Part shown: positions 44,296-53,300 of the stretch, in pieces
Position numbering within the stretch: position 1 is the stretch's first letter
Layout of the letters: each line of letters opens with the position of its first letter
Assembly (NCBI GenBank): GCA_029062005.1
Contig: JAIDQZ010000018.1
Location: 1 to 64,000 of the forward strand
Direction of reading: 5' to 3'
Length of the DNA: 64,000 nt
Source of the DNA: Muribaculaceae bacterium
GTDB taxonomy: Bacteria; Bacteroidota; Bacteroidia; Bacteroidales; Muribaculaceae
Program-made: the position numbers and the translations under genes
Notes under the pieces: generated by a model
What the model was told of the DNA's origin: nothing
What the model saw: only the letters and a program-made list of their open reading frames with translations
Database searches by the model: none

Positions 44296-47200
44296 ATGAA
44301 GAAGAAAATTTCATCAACTATTGCTTTATGCATGCCATTAATCATGGCAGGACAGGCATATGTGAGGCAGTTTGACCACAATCCTTTAGAACGAAGTACG
44401 GAAAGAGTGATGCAATATACACCGACTTCGGGAGGATATATATATTGTAAAAACGGAGACAACCTTTACACCCGTGCTCTTTATGGAGGCAATTCGGCTT
44501 TCAGGATAGAGACCAGCGACCGTCCTATCTTCGGAGCTTTCCATGGCAAAGATAACAGAAATATTCATTTTATTGTGAGTGCGAATGGCAGAAGCCTGCG
44601 TCTTGACTCAGCAGCCGAATGCCGTTCTTACTATAGAGGTGGCGAACGCCGCTACGAACTCAATGATCCCTCATGGGGGAAAGGGAAAATAACCCTGATT
44701 ACATTGGCTCCGCGACATAAAGAAGGGTCAATATGGAAGATCGAGGCATCTGATATGCCTCAGGATGCCGAGATAAAGGCTCTATGTGTTCCTACAGTCA
44801 AAATTAAGCTCAGCCGTAACGGAGACATGGGTGCTGATCCCGCCAACTGTTTTGCTCCTGATCCTGATAGTACACCCACAGAGACCAAGGGACTTCGTAT
44901 AGGTGGAGATGTAAAAACGGTATTTGTGGAATATGCCGACAAGAACGTCAATGTTTCCGATCAGGAGAGAATTTCTGACGAATACACAAAAGCGGAGGCT
45001 CAAAGGGAAGAACTTGCTGCCATATTGGAAATCGACACTCCTGATCCTTATTTCAATGTTCTCGGTCCTGTATTGACTCATGCCGCCGACGGAGCATGGG
45101 ACGGCAAGACATGGCTTCACGGTGCAATTGGCTGGCGGTCCCCGCTTGCGGGATGGAGAGGAGCATACAACGGCGATTTTTTAGGCTGGCACGACAGGGC
45201 AAGATCTCATTTCGATGCATATGCGAAGTCACAGGTGGACAGTGTGCCTCCATGCTTTCCGCATCCTTCACAGGATCCTGCCATGCAGATGGCAAGAGCA
45301 GAGAAGAAGTGGGGTACACAGATGTACAGCGACGGATACATCTGCCGCAATCCGGAACGCAATGACCAGATGCATCATTACGACATGAACCTCTGTTATA
45401 TCGACGAGCTGCTATGGCATATCAAATGGACTGGAGATCTCGACTACGCGCGGAAGATGTGGAAGACACTGAAGTCTCATCTTGAGTGGGAGAAACGTAA
45501 CTTCGATCCCGACAACGACGGACTATATGACGCCTACTGCTGCATATGGGCAAGCGATGCATTGTATTACAACAGCGGAGCTGTCACTCACTCTTCTGCC
45601 TATAACTATCGTGCCAACAAGATTGCAGCCGAAATAGCTGAAAAAATCGGTGAAGATCCAACTCCTTACAGAAATGAGGCGGAAAAGATTCTTTCAGCAC
45701 TGAATTCCACTCTTTGGCTTGAAGACAAGGGAGTATGGGCTGAACACAAGGACTTTATGGGACATAAGAGAATACATGATCATCCTGCTTTATGGACCGT
45801 ATACCATGCAATCGACAGTGATGTAGCCGATAATTTCATGGCTTATAGTGCGACTCGCTATATCGACAACAATATTCCACACATTCCTGTTGAAGCAGAG
45901 GGTCTTGAGGAAGGGTATTCCACAATCTCCACCACAGACTGGCTTCCTTATGCATGGAGCATAAATAACGTGGCCTTCGCTGAAGTGATGCACACAGCGC
46001 TCGCTTACTGGCAGGCTGGCAGGTCGGAAGAGGCTGCAAAATTGCTCAAGAGCTCCATGCTCGACGGAATGTTTCTCGGCAATAGCCCCGGCAATATAGG
46101 ACAGATAAGTCATTACGACGCTGCGAGAGGTGAATGCTACAGAGACTTTGCCGATCCGACTGCCATGATGTCGCGTGCGATAGTGCAAGGACTTTTTGGA
46201 TTTGAACCAGATGCTCTGGGACAAACGTTAAAAATTCGTCCGGGACTTCCTTCCGGTTGGGATCATGCTTCTATAAAGCACTCTGATTTCGACCTTGAAT
46301 TCAAGCGTAGCGGTAACAAAGAGATATATGAAATAAGCGTAAGACTCGACTCATTGAAAAATGCGATCTTTCTTCTTCCAGCTTTAACCAACAAAGTGAA
46401 ATATGTGAAAATCAATGGAAAGAAACATGCATGGGACACAGCATCCACATGTGTCGGTAAGCCGATGATCGAGATAACAACTCCATTGACGGGAAAAATG
46501 ACTGTCGAGATCGGATGGAAAGGGAAACCGATATCTGAATCAAAAAAATCCGGCACCGGAAATGTCCGTGAAAGATTCCGTGAAGTTAAGTCAGGAGACC
46601 TCACATGGTGGGAGGAGACAGAGAGTTTCCGACACATAGCTCCGGATGCAGACCGACTCGGTATAAACATAGCAAACAGTAACTCAACCGACTACGAACC
46701 TATCAATCTTATCGACCATTATAATGCGAATATCACCGACATATTCCGCAATCGGTATGAGTCTCCGAGATCACCCTATACAACTCTTCAGATTCCATTG
46801 CAGGGAATAGGCGAGTGGTGTCATCCCGGCGATACGGCTCATATTGATGATTCAGGTCTTCGCAGGGCTCTTGATGATGCCGGGATATTTAACACAGAGT
46901 CAGGAATTCCTTTTGCTTCGGTAAAAGAGGGTAAGAACGTAGTATACACCTCGCTCTTTGACAATTATCCTGACAGTGTTTCCATTTCTTTGAACGGAAA
47001 GGCAAAAGGAATCGATTTATTGTTAGCAGGTAGCACCAATCATATGCAGTGCTATATGGAGAATGGCAAAATAGTCGTGAAATACACCGACGGAACAGAG
47101 GAGGTGCTTCCTCTTATTGCACCTTATAACTGGTGTCCCATCGAACAGGATTATTATGTTGACGGAAAAGCTTTCAGACTGGACACTCCTCGCCCGCACC

Positions 47201-47406
47201 GACTGATATTCAAAGATGCAACTGTTACGGACAATGTTGAGAAAGAGCTTGACATAAAGGGAGTGTACGGAAGGCGTATCGACGGAGGTGCTGGGGTAAT
47301 ACTCAGGATTGCCCTTGATCCCCAAAAAGAATTGAAGGAAATGATAGTCGAGACTTTATCAAATGATGTAGTGGTCGGATTAGTATCAGCCACATATGAA
47401 AGATGA
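44296..47406 (+). CDS. Large secreted six-hairpin glycosidase-like protein, DUF4450-type
   Basis: A 1036-residue exported protein (signal peptide about 1-20). A beta-sandwich region (about 25-235) precedes an (alpha/alpha)6 barrel (about 250-650) with LHGAIGWRSPLAGWRGAYNGDFLGWHDRAR and YDAYCCIWASDAL, then C-terminal beta domains with GEWCHPGDTAHIDDSG. It resembles the DUF4450 proteins found with pectin-degrading loci in Bacteroides, from memory only. A glycosidase role on plant polysaccharide is plausible, and the acidic residues in the LDYARK and NDGLYDAY regions are candidates. It stands alone with its own promoter, four kilobases from the pectin operon start. Confidence 0.65.
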   Translation: MKKKISSTIALCMPLIMAGQAYVRQFDHNPLERSTERVMQYTPTSGGYIYCKNGDNLYTRALYGGNSAFRIETSDRPIFGAFHGKDNRNIHFIVSANGRSLRLDSAAECRSYYRGGERRYELNDPSWGKGKITLITLAPRHKEGSIWKIEASDMPQDAEIKALCVPTVKIKLSRNGDMGADPANCFAPDPDSTPTETKGLRIGGDVKTVFVEYADKNVNVSDQERISDEYTKAEAQREELAAILEIDTPDPYFNVLGPVLTHAADGAWDGKTWLHGAIGWRSPLAGWRGAYNGDFLGWHDRARSHFDAYAKSQVDSVPPCFPHPSQDPAMQMARAEKKWGTQMYSDGYICRNPERNDQMHHYDMNLCYIDELLWHIKWTGDLDYARKMWKTLKSHLEWEKRNFDPDNDGLYDAYCCIWASDALYYNSGAVTHSSAYNYRANKIAAEIAEKIGEDPTPYRNEAEKILSALNSTLWLEDKGVWAEHKDFMGHKRIHDHPALWTVYHAIDSDVADNFMAYSATRYIDNNIPHIPVEAEGLEEGYSTISTTDWLPYAWSINNVAFAEVMHTALAYWQAGRSEEAAKLLKSSMLDGMFLGNSPGNIGQISHYDAARGECYRDFADPTAMMSRAIVQGLFGFEPDALGQTLKIRPGLPSGWDHASIKHSDFDLEFKRSGNKEIYEISVRLDSLKNAIFLLPALTNKVKYVKINGKKHAWDTASTCVGKPMIEITTPLTGKMTVEIGWKGKPISESKKSGTGNVRERFREVKSGDLTWWEETESFRHIAPDADRLGINIANSNSTDYEPINLIDHYNANITDIFRNRYESPRSPYTTLQIPLQGIGEWCHPGDTAHIDDSGLRRALDDAGIFNTESGIPFASVKEGKNVVYTSLFDNYPDSVSISLNGKAKGIDLLLAGSTNHMQCYMENGKIVVKYTDGTEEVLPLIAPYNWCPIEQDYYVDGKAFRLDTPRPHRLIFKDATVTDNVEKELDIKGVYGRRIDGGAGVILRIALDPQKELKEMIVETLSNDVVVGLVSATYER

Positions 47407-47494
47407 TATAAAAATATTTGCGACAACTTTCTTGTCTATCTGATGTATTATTAATTGTACTGAATTGTCTAACTTATACTATAATGTAAGCCAT

Positions 47495-48376
47495 ATGTTG
47501 ACAGCTGAAAATACCGGAGCTATCGCCAAAGCGATAGAAATGCTCAAAACGATATCCTTTCAGGATGCGATGTCTAAGATTGCAAACACACTTGTAAACT
47601 TCAGTTTCAAGGTGCTTATTGCAATATTAGTTTTCTATGTCGGAAGATTTATCATCAGAAAGATAAATCAGATTCTCTCAAATATATTCGAGAAGAAGCA
47701 TGTCGATCTATCTCTTGCTACCTTTGTGCAGAGTTTCACTCAGATTCTACTCTATTTCATATTGGTAGTGACCATAATCGGTATTTTGGGGATTGAGACA
47801 AGTTCATTCCTTGCGCTGTTTGCTTCTGCAGGTGTAGCAATAGGTATGGCACTAAGCGGCACCTTGCAGAATTTCGCAGGAGGAGTGCTAATCTTAATTC
47901 TTAAACCATATAAAGTGGGAGACTACATCGAAGCCCAGAGTTTTGCCGGCACGGTCAAGGCTATGCAGATGTTTCATACGGTCATCACGACTCCTGACAA
48001 CAAGACAATCCTCATCCCTAATGGAGCTTTATCAACCGGAAGTATCAACAACTATTCGGTGCAGCCAAGAAGGAGAGTGGACTGGACAATCTCCATTCAA
48101 TATGGAGATGATTTCAACAATGCAGCTGAAGCAATAAAGGAAATACTCAATTCAGACGAAAGGGTAATAAAAGATGATCCTTCACAAAGCATATTCGTAG
48201 GATTGAAAGAATTAGGCGACAGTGCAGTCATCCTTACAGTAAGAGCATGGACAGAAAGTTCGGACTATTGGGGACTTTTCTTCGATATGTCACAACGTAT
48301 GTATGCCGAACTGCCGGCAAAGGGTGTAAACTTCCCGTATCCGCAGCTTGACGTTCACCTTAAACACGATCAATGA
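47495..48376 (+). CDS. Small-conductance mechanosensitive channel, MscS family
   Basis: A 293-residue inner-membrane channel opening under membrane tension to release solutes. Three N-terminal helices (about 30-55, 75-98 and 103-130) end in the glycine/alanine-rich pore helix SAGVAIGMALSGTLQNFAGG, followed by the cytoplasmic beta domain (GDYIEAQSFAGTVKAM and later). I start at ATG 47495 (MLTAENTG); a TTG at 47465 would add ten residues. Its terminator lies inside the 3' end of the convergent helicase gene. Confidence 0.9.
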   Translation: MLTAENTGAIAKAIEMLKTISFQDAMSKIANTLVNFSFKVLIAILVFYVGRFIIRKINQILSNIFEKKHVDLSLATFVQSFTQILLYFILVVTIIGILGIETSSFLALFASAGVAIGMALSGTLQNFAGGVLILILKPYKVGDYIEAQSFAGTVKAMQMFHTVITTPDNKTILIPNGALSTGSINNYSVQPRRRVDWTISIQYGDDFNNAAEAIKEILNSDERVIKDDPSQSIFVGLKELGDSAVILTVRAWTESSDYWGLFFDMSQRMYAELPAKGVNFPYPQLDVHLKHDQ

Positions 48377-48390
48377 TCAAAAAGTCACGC

Positions 48391-50490
48391 TCAAGATCCA
48401 AGCCTGTACTTACGTATTATATCAAGGAGGTCGGAACCATATTCCGCCTCCTTTTTTTTGCCTATCCCCGGTATAGAGAGCAGGTCCTCCTTATCATGCG
48501 GCTCTTCATTGGCAAGATGTACCAAAGTTTTGTTACCGAGTATCATGAACGCGGATACACCTTCTTCGGTTGCCTTATTACGTCGCCATTCCACAAGCCG
48601 CTCATATAATTCCGGATTCATGACATCAGCGTTTAGGCGCGAATTCTTTCCCTTGGCAGCCATTTTTACCCATGTGGAATCAGAAAGTGACACATCTCGC
48701 TTGATCTTAAGTAAGTCTGTTGCTGACAGATGTCTGCAAAGAGTAGCCTCCATAAGCGTAGTTTTCAACTTCGCCTCATATTCAACCAAAGTCATCGCAT
48801 CAGAAAATTTCTTGAAAGCCTCCTTGCTGTCAATCTCAGAAGGGATATCCTGGATAAAACGGAATATCGGACCGAGTTCCCTAAGGAAATAGGAACTGGC
48901 TGCTTTCAGTCGTTCATAGATCTGTCCGGAAGTAGCATTATGAGCTGCCATGCGACGGAGTTGAGACTGAAAACGAAGGGACACTTCATGAAGAGCCATG
49001 AACTGATTACTGAATAATTCACCAAAAGATGCCGTCAACTTTGGAAATGCTGCGGAATGACTTGTCTGAAGTACCCTATGTAGCCTTTCCATGGAGCTGC
49101 GGAGACCTGAAAGATCAGGTATTTCAAGATTAAGACGCAGATCAAATTCATTCTTCAGCTGATCGACTTTGGAAGAGTCAACCTCTCTGATTGAACATGC
49201 TGTTTCAAAATCTGAAACCATCCGGTCACTTATTATGGCATATGCAGGCAGCGGAGATTCAAGCACTATGCCATCCAGGCTCCGGCAACGGCTCAATGCC
49301 ACATAGGTCTGTCCATGAGCAAATGCAGCAGAAGCATTAATGATCGCTTTATCAAAAGTAAGTCCCTGACTCTTATGTATTGTAATAGCCCAAGCGGCAC
49401 GTAATGGCAACTGACTGAAGCGTCCTACCACTTTCTCCGTCATTTCCTTGCTGTTATCGTCAATGAAATATGCTGTATTTTCCCAAATTTCACGATCCAC
49501 TTCAATTGGAGCCATATCATCGTCAGTCACCACAATCACCTTGCCATCTTCTGATATGCTCTTGACGCGACCTATAGATCCGTTGAAATAACGCCGCAAG
49601 CCACCGGTGTCATTCTTGACAAACATAACCTGAGCACCTTCCTTGAGTGTAAGATATCTGTCTACCGGATAAATCAATTCAGGAAAATCCCCTTCTATGT
49701 CAGCCTCAAACACATGTGGCTCAGCCGGAAGCTGCTGCATCTTTTCTGAATTCACGTCGTTTGCCTGACGGTTGTGGGTCATCAGCCGTATGTATCGTTC
49801 CGATTCCGGAGGATTGAAACCTGCTATATATCTCGAATTAAGGGTATGTAATATCTGGGAATCAGCCTTGCTTTCACGAATGGCATTGAGTATATGCAGG
49901 AAGTCTGAGTCTTTCTGGCGATATACCTTGGTAAGTTCGACTGTCTCATATTGAGCTGATGCAAGGACATGGCTGTCGAAAAAGTAAGGAGAACGATAAT
50001 ATTCACTTAGCATGTGCCATTCTTCTTCACTTACCACAGGAGGCAACTGCTGCATATCTCCAATCATAATAATCTGTACTCCACCGAAAGGCAGGGGAGT
50101 ATTCCGGTATTGGCGCAATTTCGCATCTATGGCATCAAGCAGATCGGCACGCACCATACTTATCTCGTCTATAACGATTGTGTCGATCGAACGTATTATC
50201 TTTATCTTGTCTTTGGAATACTTCTTGAATCTCTTATTATTTTCAGCTTGTCCTATTCCTGGTATATATGGAGAAAAAGAGAACTGGAAGAAACTGTGGA
50301 TAGTCATTCCTCCGGCATTGAGGGCTGCAATTCCGGTAGGAGCAAGCACAACAATAGACTTCGAACTCTCTTGTTTCAGTTTTTTAAGAAATGTAGTCTT
50401 TCCGGTTCCTGCTTTCCCGGTAATAAAAACATTGGCGCCGGTGTCTTCTACAAGACGCCACGCCAGTTCCATCTGCTTGTTATCCATCAT
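48391..50490 (-). CDS. PIF1-like helicase with C-terminal HRDC domain
   Basis: A 699-residue cytoplasmic DNA helicase. Walker A GKAGTGKTT (24-32), APTGIAALNAGG, Walker B IVIDEISM, GDMQQLPPV, and a late TIHKSQGLTFDKAII with YVALSRCRSLDG mark the PIF1/RecD-like 5'-3' helicase core (about 1-430). A helical middle region leads to an HRDC domain (about 620-695, LYERLVEWRRNKA to LLSIPGIGKKK). Likely roles are fork restart or unwinding of structured DNA. The gene starts with two ATG codons (50490 and 50487) 13 bp after the -7 box. Its last 70 bases carry the terminator of the opposing mscS gene. Confidence 0.88.
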   Translation of the reverse strand: MMDNKQMELAWRLVEDTGANVFITGKAGTGKTTFLKKLKQESSKSIVVLAPTGIAALNAGGMTIHSFFQFSFSPYIPGIGQAENNKRFKKYSKDKIKIIRSIDTIVIDEISMVRADLLDAIDAKLRQYRNTPLPFGGVQIIMIGDMQQLPPVVSEEEWHMLSEYYRSPYFFDSHVLASAQYETVELTKVYRQKDSDFLHILNAIRESKADSQILHTLNSRYIAGFNPPESERYIRLMTHNRQANDVNSEKMQQLPAEPHVFEADIEGDFPELIYPVDRYLTLKEGAQVMFVKNDTGGLRRYFNGSIGRVKSISEDGKVIVVTDDDMAPIEVDREIWENTAYFIDDNSKEMTEKVVGRFSQLPLRAAWAITIHKSQGLTFDKAIINASAAFAHGQTYVALSRCRSLDGIVLESPLPAYAIISDRMVSDFETACSIREVDSSKVDQLKNEFDLRLNLEIPDLSGLRSSMERLHRVLQTSHSAAFPKLTASFGELFSNQFMALHEVSLRFQSQLRRMAAHNATSGQIYERLKAASSYFLRELGPIFRFIQDIPSEIDSKEAFKKFSDAMTLVEYEAKLKTTLMEATLCRHLSATDLLKIKRDVSLSDSTWVKMAAKGKNSRLNADVMNPELYERLVEWRRNKATEEGVSAFMILGNKTLVHLANEEPHDKEDLLSIPGIGKKKEAEYGSDLLDIIRKYRLGS
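48424..48459 (+). terminator. mscS terminator embedded in the helicase gene
   Basis: AAGGAGG-T-CGGAA (48424-48436) pairs with TTCCG-CCTCCTT (48442-48453), with one bulged base, followed by a run of eight T (48452-48459). On the minus strand the same bases encode the GKKKEAEYGSDLL codons of the helicase HRDC domain. Confidence 0.8.
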
Positions 50491-50503
50491 AAGTCTTGTT
50501 TCT

Positions 50504-50535
50504 GCAAAATTAACGACTTATTTTGAAAAAACAAA
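50504..50535 (-). promoter_or_regulatory. Promoter of the PIF1-like helicase gene
   Basis: On the minus strand TTTG (50532-50535) and perfect TAATTTTGC (50504-50512), 19 bp apart; leader of about 10 bases. Confidence 0.7.
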
Positions 50536-50647
50536 ATCCATAAAGACAAACTTTAGAATCCGACTCACAAAAATTGGTGGAGAAGAAATCTGATGAGTAA
50601 GAAAAATGAAGCGGAATACATTTACAAAATAGCATCCTAAAAGTACG

Positions 50648-51475
50648 TCATTTCAATACGTCTCGCCAGTATCCTTGCCTTACGTCATAGGAAAAATCGT
50701 TCTTATATGCCGGATTCTTGATGACGATTCTCAATGGAGGTTCAGTATCCGGTGTAAAGTCCGCCGTGGTTCCGGTTGAGTCAGAAAAAGAATAGTTGGC
50801 ATAACCGGCAGAGCCTTCATAAGAGACAGATCCAATAAGCATAATTGAAGGGTTATCCTTCGTCTGCTCAGCTTTGTCGAATCCCATCAGCCTGTAGGAA
50901 TCATTTTTTGAATCAATCCTGAATACCTTGTCACCATCCATTTCTAAAAGTGTCATCACAGGAGTCCATCCATCCCGATATTCCGGAGCAAGCGACATGA
51001 TCTCCTCTCTTGCAAGAATCTTTTGAAGACCCGATTCTGCAGGAGAAACATAATCTATAATTTGAACACCATCGTCATACCACAACGGGCGGTCGTCTCC
51101 GACACTCCATCCTCTCCATCCATATTTTTCCCAATCATCAAGTTTCGACTTCCTGAAATAATCTCGCAGCGCCTCATCAGCTATAATCGGGAAATAATCC
51201 ACCATCGACACTGAATCTTCAATCGATTTCAAAGGATAAGGACGCGCAATAGGATAGACGCATAATGAAGCAAACCCCGGCGCATCGTTTTCTGAAAGGG
51301 TGCGCATCAGTTCTTTCAATTCATCGTCTGGTCTCGGTTCTACATATGAAGATTCAGAACTATCTTTTTCCGCCTTAGCGTCATGACAGGATACGAACGC
51401 TACTGAACATAAACATAGACCTGTCAGAATCAACGAATTCATACTCATTTTATTATTCTTAAAACAATTCATCAT
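50648..51475 (-). CDS. Predicted lipoprotein of unknown function
   Basis: A 275-residue protein whose N-terminus has a hydrophobic signal ending in FVSC, a plausible lipobox, followed by an acidic-serine linker. The mature part has mixed alpha/beta character with WEKYGWRGWSVGDDRPLWYDDG as its most distinctive stretch. I recognise no family. The start at 51475 shares a base with the upstream lysozyme stop (TAATG); an internal ATG at 51448 would give a more standard signal peptide. Coupling to a lysozyme suggests a cell-wall or envelope role, perhaps as a cognate inhibitor or partner, but this is inference only. Confidence 0.55.
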   Translation of the reverse strand: MMNCFKNNKMSMNSLILTGLCLCSVAFVSCHDAKAEKDSSESSYVEPRPDDELKELMRTLSENDAPGFASLCVYPIARPYPLKSIEDSVSMVDYFPIIADEALRDYFRKSKLDDWEKYGWRGWSVGDDRPLWYDDGVQIIDYVSPAESGLQKILAREEIMSLAPEYRDGWTPVMTLLEMDGDKVFRIDSKNDSYRLMGFDKAEQTKDNPSIMLIGSVSYEGSAGYANYSFSDSTGTTADFTPDTEPPLRIVIKNPAYKNDFSYDVRQGYWRDVLK

Positions 51476-52122
51476 TAATTCAAATTTTGAGATAAGATTT
51501 TTATGGAATCATTATTTTCTCCCGATTTGTCTATATAGGATAGATTAGTGATTTCAGTCACTTCCTCTTCCATATTTTCAGGATCTGCATTAGATGAAGA
51601 TGACTCATCTTCAAGAAGGTCGGCAGGATCTTTTACAAACAAAACAGCCAGTTCCTCCTGTCTTCTCCGCTTAAGCTGAGAGAGCTGTTTGCCTTTATAG
51701 CGGCTGTGTGCAATGTAGGAAGCTTCTATATCTCTGTTTCCCGATTTAAGTTTTGACAGCACACTCGATTTGGCAACTACACCCGGTCCGCAATTATAGG
51801 CAAGCGCAGCGAGCAAAAGACTGTCAGCCCCGAACTCCCTATATTTTGCACAAAGTTTTGCATAGTCTTTACGAGCGAGGGCATCCGCTTCAGATTCTGT
51901 AAGTCTCTTACCACGAGTGAATTTCTCACCGGGCATCACCTTATGTCCATAACCAACAAAGGGCCAGTGACTTGGTCCACTCAAGCCTTCATATTTCTTT
52001 ATAATGGCGATGGCATCTTCAAATGTAGGAGCTTTTTTTTGATTGACAGTCGTTTCTGAGACTGCAAAAACAGCAACGGCTCCTATCAGGAAGAGTAAAA
52101 TCAATAAATGTATTTTTTTCAT
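51475..52122 (-). CDS. Exported GH24-type lysozyme
   Basis: A 215-residue protein: an N-terminal hydrophobic signal or anchor (about 4-20), then a phage-lysozyme fold with the catalytic glutamate E45 in IKKYEGL, VGYGHKV at about 55-61 carrying the usual GYGH block, and LAALAYNCGPG. It should cut the peptidoglycan glycan chain. The C-terminal 50 residues are acidic, serine-rich and probably disordered. It is coupled by a TAATG overlap to the downstream lipoprotein gene. I see no phage genes around it, so a housekeeping or interbacterial role is more likely than lysis. Confidence 0.8.
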   Translation of the reverse strand: MKKIHLLILLFLIGAVAVFAVSETTVNQKKAPTFEDAIAIIKKYEGLSGPSHWPFVGYGHKVMPGEKFTRGKRLTESEADALARKDYAKLCAKYREFGADSLLLAALAYNCGPGVVAKSSVLSKLKSGNRDIEASYIAHSRYKGKQLSQLKRRRQEELAVLFVKDPADLLEDESSSSNADPENMEEEVTEITNLSYIDKSGENNDSIKILSQNLN

Positions 52123-52382
52123 TAATAATTCTTTTTATACTGACAAATTTGACACAGGTTCTGATACTACTGCCATGTCGGTGTCACATTTCTAAAATAA
52201 AACGCATGAGAAACACTAAAGTTTTTATTTGTTTTATCAGTCACATTCTTACTTACCAAAGTCTTTCTACATATTCTAAAATCAAAAGTATGAAGAAGAT
52301 TGTTATATAAATGTATTCTGATCAAAGTCTAAGTTTTGATTAGGAATATGATATACCATCAACATTAAAATAAATAAAAGTT

Positions 52383-52736
52383 ATGAATAAACAGCAGTTT
52401 AAGAAAGCAGTTGAGGCAGTAGGCGCTTCAATGTGCGATGAAATGATGACAGTATACTATAATGTAGAAGGTGCTGATCGAGAAAAAATTTCAATTGCGG
52501 TTGCCAAAGTGCTCGGTGCCACAGGAGCAGCCAAGGCAAATGCTAATCGTTTTTTCGACCGCGGTGTGAAAGGATTTGCATCCGAAAAGGAATACGTTAA
52601 GGCAAAAGGAGAATTTTTCAAGAAACTCTTCGAAAAGATCCGCAAAGACTTCAATGAAGAGATTTCAGCTGCCCTGAAGCTTTTCAACGAGGCTGTTCCG
52701 CAGGAAGTGAAGGATGCCAACAAAGTCAACGCTTAA
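52383..52736 (+). CDS. Small helical protein of unknown function
   Basis: A 117-residue, lysine- and alanine-rich protein predicted to be nearly all helical, without signal peptide or membrane segment. I recognise no family. It is the first gene of a group in which the acyltransferase gene begins 12 bp after its stop and the omega-amidase overlaps that in turn. The 260-bp region before it (52123-52382) contains only AT-rich sequence with a near -7 match TAAGTTTTG around 52329; I see no structured RNA there. Confidence 0.6.
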   Translation: MNKQQFKKAVEAVGASMCDEMMTVYYNVEGADREKISIAVAKVLGATGAAKANANRFFDRGVKGFASEKEYVKAKGEFFKKLFEKIRKDFNEEISAALKLFNEAVPQEVKDANKVNA

Positions 52737-52748
52737 TTAAAATTTGTC

Positions 52749-53300
52749 ATGAATATCTGGAGACTCGCATTGAAATTGACCGGTTGGACGTTTGATATTA
52801 CAGTGCCGGTTTATGATAAATGTGTGATATGCGTGGCTCCGCACACGTCAAACTGGGATTTTCTTCTCGGTCTGGCGGCATATCGTTCGGTGGGAAGGAA
52901 AGCCAATTTCTTAATGAAAAGCTTTTGGTTTTTCTTCCCTATGAAGTATCTGATGAGGTATTTCGGAGGTATCCCTGTGGAAAGAACGAAAGAGAGGTCG
53001 AAGGGATCCCTGACCGAAAGGGTGATACGGCTTTTTCACACCGAGCCATATGTGAATCTGGCTGTTACACCAGAAGGGACAAGAAGTGCTGTCGACCAAT
53101 GGAAGACCGGTTTCCTGTATATTGCTTACGGTGCCAAAGTCCCTATTCTTCTTGGAGTCATAGACTACAGCCAAAAGCATATTCAGATTTCCAAGACATA
53201 TCAGCCTACTGGTGACGTTGAGACCGATATGAAAGCGATCAGAGAGTATTACTCCGATTGGAAACACGCAGCGCGCTATCCAGAAAAATTCATATCCTGA
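52749..53300 (+). CDS. Lysophospholipid acyltransferase family protein (PlsC-like)
   Basis: A 183-residue protein with the acyltransferase blocks APHTSNWDFLLGL (HxxxxD catalytic pair), GGIPVERTK and VTPEGTRSAVDQWKTGF (EGTR, phosphate binding). It should acylate a glycerol-phosphate or related lipid at the inner membrane. It is shorter than classical PlsC (about 240 residues), in line with a compact Bacteroidota subgroup. Its stop overlaps the next gene by one base (TGATG). Confidence 0.85.
   Translation: MNIWRLALKLTGWTFDITVPVYDKCVICVAPHTSNWDFLLGLAAYRSVGRKANFLMKSFWFFFPMKYLMRYFGGIPVERTKERSKGSLTERVIRLFHTEPYVNLAVTPEGTRSAVDQWKTGFLYIAYGAKVPILLGVIDYSQKHIQISKTYQPTGDVETDMKAIREYYSDWKHAARYPEKFIS

Noticed and set aside
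51475-52122. Phage lysis module
   Set aside because: The lysozyme has an N-terminal signal or anchor and there is no holin, spanin or structural phage gene nearby.
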